From: Triglochin maritima
Taxonomy: Eukaryota > Streptophyta > Magnoliopsida > Alismatales > Juncaginaceae
Reading direction: 5' to 3'
Assembly: GCA_963682175.1 (NCBI GenBank)
Contig: OY821772.1
Span: 55,822,925-55,886,924, forward strand
DNA: 64,000 nt
A program made the position numbers and the translations under genes. Positions 21,990 through 35,326 of the stretch are shown here, piece by piece (position 1 is the stretch's first letter; the number at the start of each line of letters is the position of its first letter). Under the pieces are notes generated by a model, which made no database searches, was not told the DNA's origin, and saw only the letters and a program-made list of their open reading frames with translations.

Positions 21990-24080
21990 CTAGATTAAAG
22001 AGTTGGGTTTGACCCACCCCCATAAACCGTCCACTGAAGTACAGATTGGGTCGTGAGTTGACCGTAACTATATCACAATTCACAAGCCAACGCGATTTGG
22101 TTCACAGAATCGGTGTATAAAAGTAGGTCCCACCAACTAAGCATCCTTTTGAATACTTCCTATTTCGTTATTGGTATCCAGCAGTCCTGAAGTTGTTACC
22201 TTTTCTTAATTTTATTTTTAAAAAAATCCAACCTATTGACCGAGGACAGCTCCTTTGCACACCACACGTTAACGTTATTTTATCTAAATAATACCTGTTG
22301 AAACTCAAAATTACTTCCATTCGTCAAAGAGCTACAATTTACAATGAGCACATCAATATTCCACAAACAAGTTGCAACTCTTAACAAAGCCTATGTGCGT
22401 ACGACAACGATTTAAAGAGTTTTCCCTTTGGAACGCATTTAACAATTTCTTTGACTCGCATATTTTCTATCAAGAAATCAACCATTAAGCGGATATGCAT
22501 ACGATTGTAAGATACCGACTTGACACTAATCTTGTAGATCGAAGCAAGCGTTCCCATGACCTACAATAACTAATTTGATCGTTGGATTACCTTCGTGATG
22601 TGAGTAAATGAGTAATACTTACATGTGAAAAATTAAATATCTCAATGACTCTGTTATACTTTTTTTGGAAAGCGGTTACACTTGAATCCGTAAAGATAGA
22701 TAGTTACACAGTAACAATCACTAAGACTCCAATATAGTTAATTCCACTCTCCACCACCCAAACGAATAAGTGTTGTTCACATAGTGGACCAACTAAATTT
22801 TGAGAAGACGACGATTGACGAGGATCAGATAACATGAACAAGATACATATTCATTAAACAATAATAGTCAAGCCATATTACTCCTTACTAATTTACGCAT
22901 ATACGTCTGGCGCCCTCCTCCCACCTTCCTCCTCATCCAACCTTTTCCTCCCTCGACCTCTTTCTCTGACTTTCTCTCACCTTTCCCTTCTTTGGCCTCC
23001 TCGTCGCCGTCTTGCTCCAACCTCCTCCTCTGACATCTTTCAATTTTCATCCTCCCGATTATTTAGGGTTGTTTGTGGACATATATGTCTTTGGTTATTT
23101 AATAATATTTGTCCATTGACATATATGGACTTGTTTGTGGTTATTTAGTTTATTCTTGGATATGTGTTTGCAATGTACATTTTACAACCATACATCTGAT
23201 GTAGTGTGTATATACATTGATTGTGTGGATCACATGTCCGAATACCACTCATGTGTTGTTATCTATTTGTGTATAGACTGTAGATATATCGGCGTCTGTA
23301 GTGTGACTGTCATTTATATGAAAATGTTTGACTATTAGTTTTGTCGACCGACATCATGTGAATATTTATAATGTCTACAAGTTTTGTGGCTTTATCCCAT
23401 GTTATTATGTAAATATTTGATTCAAATCAAATTCATTAAATGGTAGCGTGACATTAGATAACACACACACATATATATATATATATTAGATATCTCAAAC
23501 GTACATCTAACAAACTTCACGAGAAAGAGCAGATACCCAACAATATCTTTTCAAATATTCTAACCAACAAGTTGTGATAGGCGATTTTCAAGATATCTAG
23601 TATATTAGAAGATATATGTTTGGACATTGGAGAAAGTTATATACATATCAAGATACAACGTACGTTAAAAATCTAAATTCATTATGCCACTATGTTCCTA
23701 AGGAAAAGGTAAGCGTTCACACTACATATATAATAGATATCTAGCTAACTTATCGGTCACATAAAGTGGATATATATGGATGTCGTTTTGAGTTTGACGG
23801 TAAAACAAGATAGTAACAAAACAAACACATTTGATATATCTAAAATATAAAATTATCTGGATATATCCAACAAATATTGAACATATCAACAAAACAACAT
23901 ATAATCTCATTTTTATCGTGAGATTGTTGTCCGATATGTCCAAGTTCACACGACTAAGGGAACATGATTTTCACATTATTTCTCCATAAATTAATAAAAG
24001 ACGGTGGAGAGAGAATGAAGTTTTTGTTGTTTGGCCAAAATAGATCTCGGTAGAGACAAAATAACGATAATTGTTGAATA
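21990..24080. other. Intergenic DNA without a recognised gene
   Basis: AT-rich sequence with a short (AC)n(AT)n tract near 23463-23487 and a purine-rich stretch on the minus strand near 22905-23040 that gives a low-complexity Glu/Lys/Arg frame. Nothing resembles a domain, exon or RNA gene. Confidence 0.5.
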
Positions 24081-24087
24081 AAATCGG

Positions 24088-24301
24088 TAGAGGTGAGTAA
24101 CCGGTCCGATATGGATCGAACTGGACTGGACTGGAAATGGATTGGCTCCGGAGCCTAGACTGAAGACCGGACCGGTCTAAAACCATTTTTTACCTTAAAA
24201 TTTAAAAAAATAAATAAAATTCAGACCAATCCGGACCGGATCGGAACCGAATTGACTCCAGATTCTAGACCGAAGATCGGACCTGTTGTTGCTCACCCCC
24301 A
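24088..24301. mobile_element. hAT-like MITE rich in GGACCGG, degraded
   Basis: Starts TAGAGGTGAGTAACCGGTCC and ends GGACCTGTTGTTGCTCACCCCCA, in the pattern TAGGGNTGAGC...GCTCACCCCTA seen in two other copies in this window. The inside has repeated CCGGACCGG-type words. The expected 8-bp duplication is only half matched, so the copy is old or its borders are shifted. Confidence 0.5.
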
Positions 24302-24574
24302 ACAGTATGACCGATTTCAAGGTGATTTTTAAGAAGCGAAATAAATTCACCAAAAATATCCCCAAGTGACAGTAAGTAAGTAAGTTGTCTTTGCCAGATT
24401 GTTAGTGTCTCCGACCCCACCGGGAGAAGTGGAGATTAGTCAGAAAGTCCAATTTTGAAGCCGATTTAGAGTCTGTAGTAGCATTTTCCTTCACACCTAC
24501 AAACTCCCCCACTCGTAGACTTTCTCCTTTCCCTCCTCACATTTATTGTCTTCTTCTTCGTTTTCCTTTTGTTT

Positions 24575-24606
24575 CCCCCCCCCCCCCCCCCCCCCCCCAC
24601 CCCCCC
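24575..24606. repeat. Poly-C tract (24 C, A, 7 C)
   Basis: An uninterrupted run of about 24 C followed by A and seven more C, upstream of the kinase gene. The length in an assembly is likely unreliable. The sequence around it is pyrimidine-rich, as in a plant 5' leader or core promoter. Confidence 0.85.
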
Positions 24607-24857
24607 ACTCTTCCATTCCGTCCCATCGCGGGCCCCACTCCCCTCTCCATTTCTCACCGTTTCCTCCCCGCTTCCACCTCCCACGGCCGTCTTCGGTGGG
24701 TGACCCGACTCCGTGGTGGGACGTGGGTTTTGGATTGGTCTAGGCATGGGAAGAAGGTAGGGTTGCGGAAGAGGAAGGTGAGTTTTTGTTGCTTGGAGTG
24801 GATATTTGGGTGTTTGGTTTTTTATTTATTTTTGGAAATCAATGGGGGTTTAATGGA

Positions 24858-24912
24858 TTTTTTGTTTTGTTTTTGTTTTTGTTTTTGTTTTTGTTTTTGT
24901 TTTTGTTTTTGT

Positions 24913-24944
<32 letters not shown>

Positions 24945-24945
24945 G
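24858..24945. repeat. (TTTTTG)n microsatellite
   Basis: About a dozen TTTTTG units with a few TTTTG interruptions. A likely non-coding first exon of the kinase gene ends GAGGAAG|GTGAG at 24777-24778, which would put this repeat inside a 5' leader intron whose acceptor could be at 25709 (AAATGTAG|ACTTG). Confidence 0.85.
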
Positions 24946-25736
24946 GATGGAGGTTGTCTTTCTGTTGAGAAGTTTCGGATTAATTTTGTTGGACTCTGTT
25001 AAGATGGATACTTAGATTAGATATCGTTGTTGTGAAATTTGATTAATCTACCTCACCTGCAAAAGTCAAGCACTGAGGTAGTGGATCCGACTCTATTACG
25101 GAGTGTTGCATATTTTTAGTGTTTAGTTAGTGGCGCGAGACTATTTTTCCAACACGTGTGTTTGCTTTTGGTTCATGATTATTGATCTTGAAATTTGGAA
25201 TAATTTGTTCATTTCATATTGGAAGTAGAAGAGTCCTAATGTTTATTCGGTTTAACTCACTTCATGATGTTACATTTTTCCATTTGCAGTGGAAGTAGAA
25301 GAATCCTAAAGTTCATATGGTTTAACTCACCCTATGATGTTACTTTGATATGTATTCTATCAACTTTTAGTTTATTACACCCCTCCATGTTATGGATGGT
25401 GTTTGTTTAGTTAAAGAATTTACTAGGGTCTTCACTCACCATACTTAATAAAAACTACTTGTTACTTAACAGCCATATGGTAGCTTATGAATTAAGTGTC
25501 ATTTTGGTATTTCAAACCATAGTACTAATTACCCTTCATTTGTTTCGAATTTAGGATGAGTGGAAATAATTGAGAGACCATGACATGTACCCAACACAAA
25601 ACTACGATGTTGGTTTTAGATCATGTCAATGGATGTGAAGTGTTAGGTTGTGCTTGTTTCACCTATGATTGAATCTTATGGGGTTTTTTATATTTGTTAT
25701 GCAAATGTAGACTTGCGGTTTGAACAATTGGAGGTT

Positions 25737-28700
25737 ATGAAGTGGTTTTACTATCTAAAGGGCATAAACAAGAGAGAACATAGCGTCCAACGATCCGTTT
25801 CACTTTGGTCAAATAGCAATGCCTCAACCGACTTCGGCCTGATGGAATCAGGGCCTCAGTTGAATGGTCTGAATTTATCAGACATAAGTGCCGGCTCGGT
25901 AGAAAGGTCACCCTATCCGTGTTTTGCTCAAAAGCCTGATAATCTCAGGGTTTTCACCTACCAGGAACTGAAAAATGCCACAAAGAATTTCAGCCGATCT
26001 GTGATGATCGGGGAAGGTGGCTTTGGGTCTGTATATAGGGGCACAATCAGGAGCTTGGATGATTCCCATATGAAAATAGATATTGCTGTGAAGCAGTTGA
26101 ACCGCAAAGGACTGCAGGCAAGATTTCTATCCTTGCTTCAGTTTCAATTTAGTGATGTTCCTTCTTCAACCATTGCATGATGCTAATAAAATGATATGCA
26201 TAACTTCTCTGTGGTCATTTTCAAAAATGTGTACGCAGTCACAGGGGCGCTCCTTTTGGAAGAAGTCGTGAAGAAATTAGACGGTGACATTTTTCAGTAT
26301 TGTAATTTATTGTGATAAAAAGTATCACTAACTCTGAATTTTGTAAAATATTGAATTTAAGGAGGCAAAATAGCACGAATGCAAGACTATTAAAGACACA
26401 CGATGCTCACTTCTCTTTCCACTTGTCATTTTGCTATTTTGTTTCAAGTTCAGTTTCTGATAAAAACAAAAGGTTCTAGTGTAATGAATGAGCAGTAGTT
26501 GATTTAAGCAGGAAACCACACATGTTTAATCCAGAAGCAAATCTGCTGACTGAATGTCATGGCCAACACCTTTTTTTGGTTGTATGGCCGGAAGACCCAA
26601 AACTGCCGAAGTGAACTTAAATTGAAAGTACTACCAGTATCACACGAATTTAAAAAATATGCTCCATATTAGTTGCACAAAGGCTCTATGGCCATATTAC
26701 GTTTTGGCGACTCTGGTTTGCTTTTGACTTTATTGTCTGCTTGCAGCATATACATATCACCTCATATCGTGTTTCTTCCACTCACAGGGCCACAAAGAAT
26801 GGTCAGCAGAAGTAAATTTTTTAGGGGTGGCCGATCATCCCAATCTCGTAAAGCTAATAGGTTACTGTGCAGAAGACGATGAAAGAGGAATTCAACGGCT
26901 TCTGGTGTACGAGTTTATGCCCAACCGAAGTGTTGAGGACCATCTTTCTACCAAGTCGACAACAACTCTTTCATGGTCTATGAGGCTCAAGATAGCTTTG
27001 GATGCTGCTCAAGGTTTAACTTACCTGCATGAGGGCATGGACTTTCAGGTTCTTCCTTTTTATTATTTTACTCGATTGTCCTTGCAATGTCGATCAATAA
27101 AAGGAAAGATTGCAGGTTTCTGTTAATAAAAGATGAGACTTTTCTAGTTTCCTTTTTAACTTTTAAGGCATTGAAATCACCATGTCACTTTCATTTGCTC
27201 GACAATTTGTTTTCACCCCTTGGCATATGCTAACTAGTTTTAGAACATGTTAAGACTTGCATGAAGTACACATACTATGCTTGTGTCTACTTACCATTAT
27301 TCCCCCCTTTTTTGAACGCAGTGATGAATCCTTAGTTGTCACCAGCAATATGTTCACTACACCCAAATAATATATCGGTCATATCCTTTATCACATGGTA
27401 TGATGATGGCTAAATAGATCTATGCTCCTCTTATGTCGATTACTACCCGTATCATCCTGTTCATATCCCAAAATTTAGAAATTAGAATTATATATTTCTT
27501 TCAGTACGTAAAGGGCTTTCAGTTATCACATTTTTCTGAATTTTTGACAATTTACATGGCCCGATGATTGGGGTTGCCCAAATTACCATGTCTTGAGATA
27601 TTATTCCTGCTTATTACTTGTGTATTTTTTGTCAGGAAGAAAAAATATATATTTACCATCATTGTATTGAGTTAAGCTGAAGTTAGCAAAGTTGCTGGTG
27701 GCTTTGATGTTCGTGGCTTAAAATTGTCCACTCTTTAAGGCACCTCCTCAAAATGATTGATAGAGAAACTCATTTTACCTACTGAATGACCATAACTTTT
27801 AGAATGGCTCTAGACCCATTTTCTTTAACCAAAAAAATAGATCACCTAAAGCTGCCAGGAACATAGTTTACAAGCTTAATCTTTGGATACAATTACTTAT
27901 TGTGCATTTTTTTCCTTTAATCAATTTGAAATATTTCAGACCTAAAGGTGCAACGTAAATCCACCATATTGACTGCAAGTAATTGGAACCATTTTGATTT
28001 ATCAATTACCAATGAAAATTTTGGAATTTGGGCTTGATCCTTTGCATCATGCATTACTGACTTTTACCCGCTATTAGTATCTTGTAAACTCAAAAGCTTC
28101 ATGTCTAAATTCCTCCTAGACCCTAGTGCACTGTTTTTTTAGATTTCAGATTCTATGTTATTCTCAATAGTTTGTTCTTGAAATTGTTGCCTTGAGCAGA
28201 TAATTTTTCGAGATCTAAAAACTTCAAATATTCTATTGGATGAAGAGTGGAATGCAAAGCTGTCTGACTTTGGGTTGGCTCGACATGGACCTACTGGAGA
28301 ATTAAGTTATGTTTCAACAGCTGTACGTTCTAAACTCAAAAACAGATATTTGTGCATTAATATTACATCTTCTGTTTGTTAATCTCTCTTGCTGTTTTAC
28401 TTACTGAAATTTCTATATTTTTGTCTTGCTTTGTTGGGGCAGTTGTTGTGTATCATGTAGCTCTTAAAGTTGGCAATGCAAATGTGTGTGAAAATTTTGA
28501 AGTGCATATAGAAAACTCTCGTAGAAATGGACCATTTTTACAAAGAAAACATATTACACAAGCAGATGCAATCCCTTGTCTAAACCTTTAGCCACCCTCA
28601 CTGATTATGTTAATATACAATACACTGTAGTAATAGACAGTCTTACTGGCCTTGCTTTTCATTAAGAGATTCATAGGAAACCTTATTACAAGGAGACAAT

Positions 28701-30493
28701 TAATTAACCATCTTCCGCACTAGGAAAGAATGTATATTTTGAACTAGAGTAGGAAGATAGTTTAAGCATGAACATCATAAAGCAAGAGGTGTCAAAAAGC
28801 ATATGCTGTAAATTACGTGAGACATTTGTTTTTTTATTTCATCCATATAGAGTGAATGAAAATTATGAAGTGGTGCACTTGAAGGATAAGTTAATCTTCA
28901 TCTTGTTTCTTAGAAATATTTCGTAGTAATATAAAAACTAGCAAAATAAATAAATAGCATAAATACATGCACATACATACTTCGGTCTATAAGTTAAGCA
29001 ATAGTGTCACTTGTTGTAAATATGAATTTAATCAATTCAATGATATTGCTTGGCTGGGGTCCTTCCAACTTTTCCACCTTGTTGGAGATGCATGTTTCTC
29101 CGACCTAATGGATGACAATTTTCGACTAGACACAACAACCCAACCAAAGACGACACGATAAACAATGTTCACGGTTTTGCCTAAACGGGTTTGGATCTCA
29201 AACGAGCCTACATTGCTGGCCCACTTATTAAATGAGTCGGTTTTGGAGTTGACTTGGCTAACCTGAATGCAGCCCATTTGTACCTAAATATATATTATCT
29301 CTAATTTTCTACGGATGTAATATATTATAAATTTCGGAAAATATCTTGCTCTCCATTTTCTCGTTTAATATGTCAATTTGTGAATTCGTTGAACCATTAG
29401 TTTCGGTAACAAACACAGACTGTCACATTCTTCATACTTTCAGCCAAAATTTATTGTAAGATATTTCATCACTCTTTATACAAGTTACATAGGTAACTTC
29501 AACCTGTTGAAGACACGACCTATTTATTTTGAATTACAAGGTTGAGTTGCTATGTTAATAGATTGGTTGTGCTTGGGTTTTCCTTTTCAACCCATATAAT
29601 AAACATATCGGATCTGAGTTTATTTTAATCGGGTTGGTCTGTAAAGAAATTTGGTTTGAAAAAAGACACGTTGACCCCTATTGTCACCCTTACATGAAAC
29701 ATGGTAATTCCATATCTTGATTTGGCCGAACCATATCTCTATCCATGTTGTCTTCCCTAGCTATCGCAATGCAACTGGGAACGATGATGAACATCACTTC
29801 ACTTCCCAATACCATTTTAAGCTTTTATTGTGTGTACTGTTTCCTTTGCGGATTTTCCGAACAAATGATCGCTTAGGATGCAAAATGCTACTGTCATCAT
29901 TTTTTGTTCATTTGAGTGTGAGAATCGATTTCCGGTATCATCTGTTTGGCAACTGAAAATCTTATTGAACTCAGGTTGTGGGCACTGTGGGCTATGCTGC
30001 TCCAGAATACATGCAAACTGGGCGCCTGACACCTAAAAGTGACGTATGGAGTTACGGGGTTGTCCTCTATGAGTTGATCACAGGTCGTCTTCCTGTCGAT
30101 CGGAATCGTCCAAAGGGCGAGCAGAAGATGCTGGAATGGGTGAAGCCATACATATCCAATAAAAAGTTTGCTTTGATACTAGACCCACGACTTGACGGTC
30201 AGTACTCTTTAAAATCTGCACAAAGACTTGGTATGGTTGCAAACAAATGTCTTGCTCGGCGTCCCAAGTCGAGACCAAAGATGAGCGAAGTGCTGGAGAT
30301 GGTTAAAAGCGTTGTTGATAAAACCGAATCCGGGCCTCCACAGCCTCCATTATTCAGCTGCCCTCCTAGAGAATCACTGGAAGATACAAAGAGGACGAGA
30401 TATAGCTTGAAAAGGAGATTTAATGAACTGAAGGTTCCTGAAAGATGGTTCAGGTGGCGGAAATCAGAATCAGATGCAATAAGTGCATGTTAA
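25737..30493 (+). CDS. Receptor-like cytoplasmic kinase, PCRK1/PCRK2-like (RLCK VII)
   Basis: Ser/Thr kinase that acts downstream of cell-surface immune receptors in the PCRK clade. Four exons (25737-26117, 26788-27048, 28200-28322, 29975-30493) give 427 residues. A Ser/Asn-rich N-terminal part of about 70 residues precedes [14 protein letters not shown]; then the Gly loop GEGGFG at 92-97, Lys in AVKQ at 119, catalytic loop [10 protein letters not shown] with Asp219, DFG at 237-239, [10 protein letters not shown] at 258-267, and [15 protein letters not shown], a clade hallmark. The catalytic loop has FRD instead of HRD, as known for this clade. The start MKWFYYL was chosen because the clade begins MK(C)F; there is no Gly2 for myristoylation. 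Intron 1 has a GC donor (CAG|GCAAGA). Upstream is a probable non-coding exon and leader intron. Neighbour on the right is an OTU protease gene. Confidence 0.93.
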
Positions 30494-33150
30494 AGTCAAC
30501 AACGTTGACAGCGCTTAATGATGATTTCATCAACGATAAATTCACAACTGAGTTATAAAATGTTATAAAATGTTGGGAGTTCTCCAATAAAAACTCCCCG
30601 TTTTACTCTTCTGATATATAAGTTTGGAAAGCAGCATTTAGTTTATGTGTTGCGCTGTGCAGTTAGATCAATTTATCAAATAGGATGAATCTATTAGATT
30701 AATGTAGATTATTAATTATTTAGTCTGCAATGTATGATATATGTGAACCACTGCAGAGCAATGTTATATCTTCTTGTGTTGTTTAGATGTACCACTATAA
30801 TTTACTGGTATGATACTGTAATAGTGTGATGTGCAGATTTTTTATCTTTTTTATATGCCAAGCGTGTACAACTGTAATTCAACTTGGTGATGGAAGTAAT
30901 TTCATGGTCCAAATGTTGCCCTGAAAACCGGCCTAAATGTTGCATTTTTCTTTCTTAATTAATGCACTCTCTTACCAATCGTGCACTCCATGAGCAAGCC
31001 AAGATCATGATTTTTTTTTGAATAATTATGCGCGTCAGCGTCCAATGGTTTTGACCTTAATCTTGCAATTATGTGACTTGCGCATGGGTGTTGCGTACGT
31101 TTTTGAAGTTTGTTTAGTCTCATCTGGAGGCATGAGTCATGACATGTGCCTTGTCTTGAAATTTTGGTAAAAAAAACAAATGGATAATATGATATGCTTG
31201 GAATGAGATTGTAAGTCAGCAGGTAGTAAGTAAGGTTCAATAAAGAAAAAAAAGCATGGGTTGTATCATTATCATCATAATGCAAAAAATATGCGAGATC
31301 TCAGACAGGGCTGAACCAGCCCATATCATGCATGCCGTCAGTGACTAAATCCGGCATAAAGCTACTGGAGAATCATATGGTGACATCACTTCCAGAGGAA
31401 GAATCATTCAAAATATTTCCTTCAAATTTTATATGAAAAAGAACTCTCAAGTGGTTGTCTAAATTGCATCATCGTTAGTCTGTGGCACTGTACTTCAAAA
31501 AAAAAATAGAACTTTATCATTAATTGGAGGACGCTGGCTACCAGTACGAGGTGATATTGTGGAATGCGTGGACTCCAGGTGGGACGAAAGAGATTGGTGG
31601 AATTTGGAAAACTACTCAATCCTTGATGTGACCATATTGAAACATTAGATTCCAACCATGAGAGCTGCACAAGGTATTTTACCAACAAAGCTAAAGTACC
31701 TTCTTTTCTGAAATTTTAGGAGTTGATTTATGTATTTATGAAGGCTAAAGCAGACTATTCAACCAAACGGGAATATTAGTGGGTGTAGGAATACTTTGCG
31801 ACTCATAGACTTCTATTCTAAGTTGTGACAATTTGAAGTAGAGACGAAAGTTGATGGCATTGGTCGGCCGAAACGTAAGAATGAATCCAATCTAGATGCC
31901 TACAATAATTGACATTCGTCTAAGGTGGCACGTAGTTTTCAATTTTCCATTTCATTTGACTTGATACAATTGTGATGTGAGTTTGGATTACATGTTCGTC
32001 AACTTGATATCGAAGTGGATACGAGGAAAGATGGAACAAGTTACTTGCTTGTTGGTCCACAAGTTTGAGAGACAAGTCGATTTCCACGTGGTTGAAAGTA
32101 AATACTTGCATTGCCGTGGAGATAGATGCGAGAGCACATCCATTTGCATCCCTAATACAAATACTTCTTGGGCAGAGTAGAACATGAATTTGAATCCTAC
32201 TTCTAAATTGGTTAATGAGACATAGATTTGCGACTTATTTTAATAATTAAAATCGTCTCATACTACTTATTGAAGGAAAAAAATGTCAAGTCAAATACGA
32301 GTAATATTAGATTATTATTTTTCATTACTAAATTTGTCAGATCTTGAATTGTATCATAATCATATCATTCCATGTCATTTGTATGCAAAAGATAATATAT
32401 GTTGTAAAATAAAATCATAATAAGACGAGTTGAATAAGAAAAGAAATAGAAATGAAGTTTCATATTTCAAGTGATAGACATGAAAATAGGTTTCTCCACT
32501 TTAAAGTTAAACAAATCTTTTCCTAAAAAATTCTCGAGTGTATTGGTATATGGTATCTCGTATAAAACATGATAATTCACCGGGGTTTGCTAGACGTCTC
32601 CCTCACAAAAGACTAATTTTTTAATATAATTAATATAGTTAATTTTAAATTATTAAAATAAGTTGCATGACCCTAACCATCCGACCACACGTTGTCAGGG
32701 ATGTGGGGATATCCACCCCACCCAACTACTTCTTGAGTTTGGATGGTCAAAAACTCAAAATATTGATCAATTTTCTCACAAAAAAATGATTTTTCTTAGG
32801 CTTGTATCCAAACACTGTCAGACTTTTCCAAAAAATGTCAGAATCTCAAAAAATAAGTTTTTTTTAAAGTAATGCATTTTTTGTTATTATTGGAGATGAA
32901 TATTTATGATATTTTTTTTCTTGGAAAAAGATTTGAGAAGAGTAAAACTAATTTTTCCCATAAAAAATCAAAAAAATTGGATGCAAAATAAGTTTGTGCC
33001 TTTTTTATAGTTTTTGGGAAAAAGGAACTAACTTTTTTAGTTTATGTCAATCATATCTTTTAATATAAAAAATTCTGCCTACCTACCATCCAAAATTGTG
33101 TGTATTAAATACTAATTGTTTTTTCGACTTTTGCTGGAAAATTTACCAAT
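30494..33150. other. Intergenic DNA downstream of the kinase gene
   Basis: The first few hundred bases should hold the kinase 3' leader and poly(A) signals. The rest is AT-rich with no recognised gene, exon or transposon border. Small frames near 31900-32200 overlap on both strands and show no domain. Confidence 0.5.
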
Positions 33151-33399
33151 AATTTATTAGACGACTAAACGTCGTCTGTAAATTACTTAAATCGTCAGTA
33201 TCAATTACCGTTTTGCCACTTTTTTATTTCTACTCATATCTCTCTTCATTTCACTCTCTCACCACTACTCTATCTTCATCTTCCTTTTAATCATCAAAAA
33301 TAATATCTTGGAGGCCAGGAAAAAAAATCAACGAACGCCCCACTGCACTCGAATATTATAAAATTTCGAACTTCTTTTTAGTAAAAATATTAAAAAATT

Positions 33400-33986
33400 A
33401 AAAAATTAGGGGGTGTCCGCTGGGGGAGGCGTTTGTTACAGACGCCCCCGTCTAAAAAAAATTAATGAAAAAATCTAAAAATTATACGATGTGTTATCCC
33501 AAATTATTTCAGGTTCCGTTCCAAGATTTCAGTATTAATGAGGTGAATTACAATGAATTTTTTTATAAGTCAGAAAGTTTTACCAAATACCCCATCGACA
33601 AGTCGCGCGGGGGTTCGACTAGAACTTTGTAAGTCAAAAATTTTGAATCTTGAAAATCTAACGTTATCAAAATATAATAAACCTAACCCTAATTATTATC
33701 AAAATATTAACTAAAACTATGCGGGGGTGACAAGGGTGGCAACTCCTACGAGTATTGATCCGTTTACCCGTTTATTTACGTTTGTGTTTTTCCCCCACAA
33801 TGTCATCACCAAAATATTACAACGGAATCTAAAATAACACACCGTATAAATTTAAACTTAAAAAACAGGACGTTTAAGGCAGACGTCCCCACTATAGGAG
33901 AGACGTTTAAGGTAAACGCCCCCCATGGGAGAGCCTCTACGACAGACGCCCCCACCATGGGAGAGACGTTCTAACTAGACGTCTTG
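33400..33986. repeat. GC-rich short repeats around AGACGCCCCC / GGGGGCGTCT
   Basis: From 33869 to 33986 a unit of about 32 bp occurs 3.5 times: GACGTTTAAGGCAGACGTCC followed by CCACTATGGGAGA and variants. Near 33411-33450 lies GGGGGAGGCGTTTG with AGACGCCCCCGTCT, the same words in inverted arrangement. Near 33160 is ACGACTAAACGTCGTC, a near palindrome. This looks like subterminal repeats of a non-autonomous DNA transposon, but no terminal repeats or target duplication could be fixed. Confidence 0.6.
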
Positions 33987-34296
33987 ATTATTTTTTTATT
34001 TTTTACAAATCATAATAGATCTTAAATGAATTATGAATGACAAAATGATAATTATTCCCGATTTATTGTCCAGTGGGGTGGAGACGAAGTGAAACCCATT
34101 TTAAACACTTAAACTCGATATGGGTGGGCCCCCCTCTGCCTGCGAAGATTCCAAAAGCAGTGACAGTGGGGAACGGGCGGGAAAAAGAACGAAGCCGTCC
34201 CACATCGGGACTCGAACCAGTCACGATCTTCGTCAACGGTCCAGATCTCCCCTCACCTTACCTCCAACGGCCGATCCATTTCCCTCCTTCCATCCG

Positions 34297-34324
34297 TTCT
34301 CTCTCTCTCTCACACACACACACA
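34297..34324. repeat. (CT)n(CA)n tract at the probable OTU gene promoter
   Basis: CTCTCTCTCTCTCACACACACACACA, a pyrimidine-rich dinucleotide tract. Plant core promoters and 5' leaders often carry CT/GA tracts. It lies about 1 kb before the OTU start codon; a leader intron ending GACAG|CTACTC at 35284 would join it to the coding exon. Confidence 0.55.
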
Positions 34325-35326
34325 TCCACTGTGGCGTCTCGAAGCCGATTACGTCATCGGTTTGTTTGCGGTCGTGTGAAAACCCGATTCGGGTTTCGGA
34401 TTGCTTTCACTCCACGGAAGCGGAGGTACTTAATTAGGGGAGGTTCCGTTTTCCGGCCAGTTCGAGCGTTGGAAGTCGGATTCGGTTTCGGCGCTACGGG
34501 GATTTTGGTTACGTGATGTTCTGTTTGTGATTGTGGCGAGTATTTATTTTATTCTTGTTTTGTGTGTGTGTGTGTTTTGTATTGGTTGTTTTGGTTTTTA
34601 TATTTCGATTGCAGAGCTAGTGTTAATCAGATTTTCTAAAAATCGATCAAATATCAGGATTACTTCCCAAACGTAACCTAACCTTATTGCGAAGATTCTG
34701 AGTTTCTACATGTCAATTGTAAATCATTTTTTATTTTCTTTTTTGTTTTCGAGTATCAAAATTTTATTATCAAAATGTGATTCTCAACGGGTTGTAAGAA
34801 TATGGTGGGTATAAGGGTGTACTTTGTACCTCTGTGGATGGTTTGTTTGTTCAGTTCGGAACTTGCAATCTGATGTTTCTTTTCTAAGGTGTTTTGCACT
34901 TTCGATGCGTAGCCGTCAACGGGTGCTTAGGAATTTGTACACTTGCAACCTTTTGTGTTGTTCAATTTTTTGAGAAAATTATTTTGATTTTCTTGAAATT
35001 ACATTGACAATTTTGACATGTGTATTTAGTTACTGCTTTCCTGTGGTTTGAAATGAGGTAGTCAGCTAATTGATTCTCTTGATTTCTCTTCAGATCAACA
35101 AGTTGATCTCAATTTCACATTGTATTTATGGTGGACTATATATATTTGGCATGAATATAAATCTTGCAAGGTTGATGTGAGTTTCCCTTAAGTTGGTGAC
35201 GTTTCTTTTTTCGTATTTTGTTTATCATATGTCCTGTTTTGGTTTCTAATTAATTCTTGGCTATTGCTTTTGCAATATCGACAGCTACTCTAGGCAACCA
35301 TTCTGAGAAGTTCCACCTTCTACCGC

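Noticed and set aside
24700..25002. Phe/Cys-rich frame of 100 codons
   Set aside because: It is a translation of the (TTTTTG)n tract.
34195..34230. TGGTTCGAGTCCCGATG on the minus strand, like a tRNA T-arm
   Set aside because: I could not find matching acceptor, D and anticodon arms around it.
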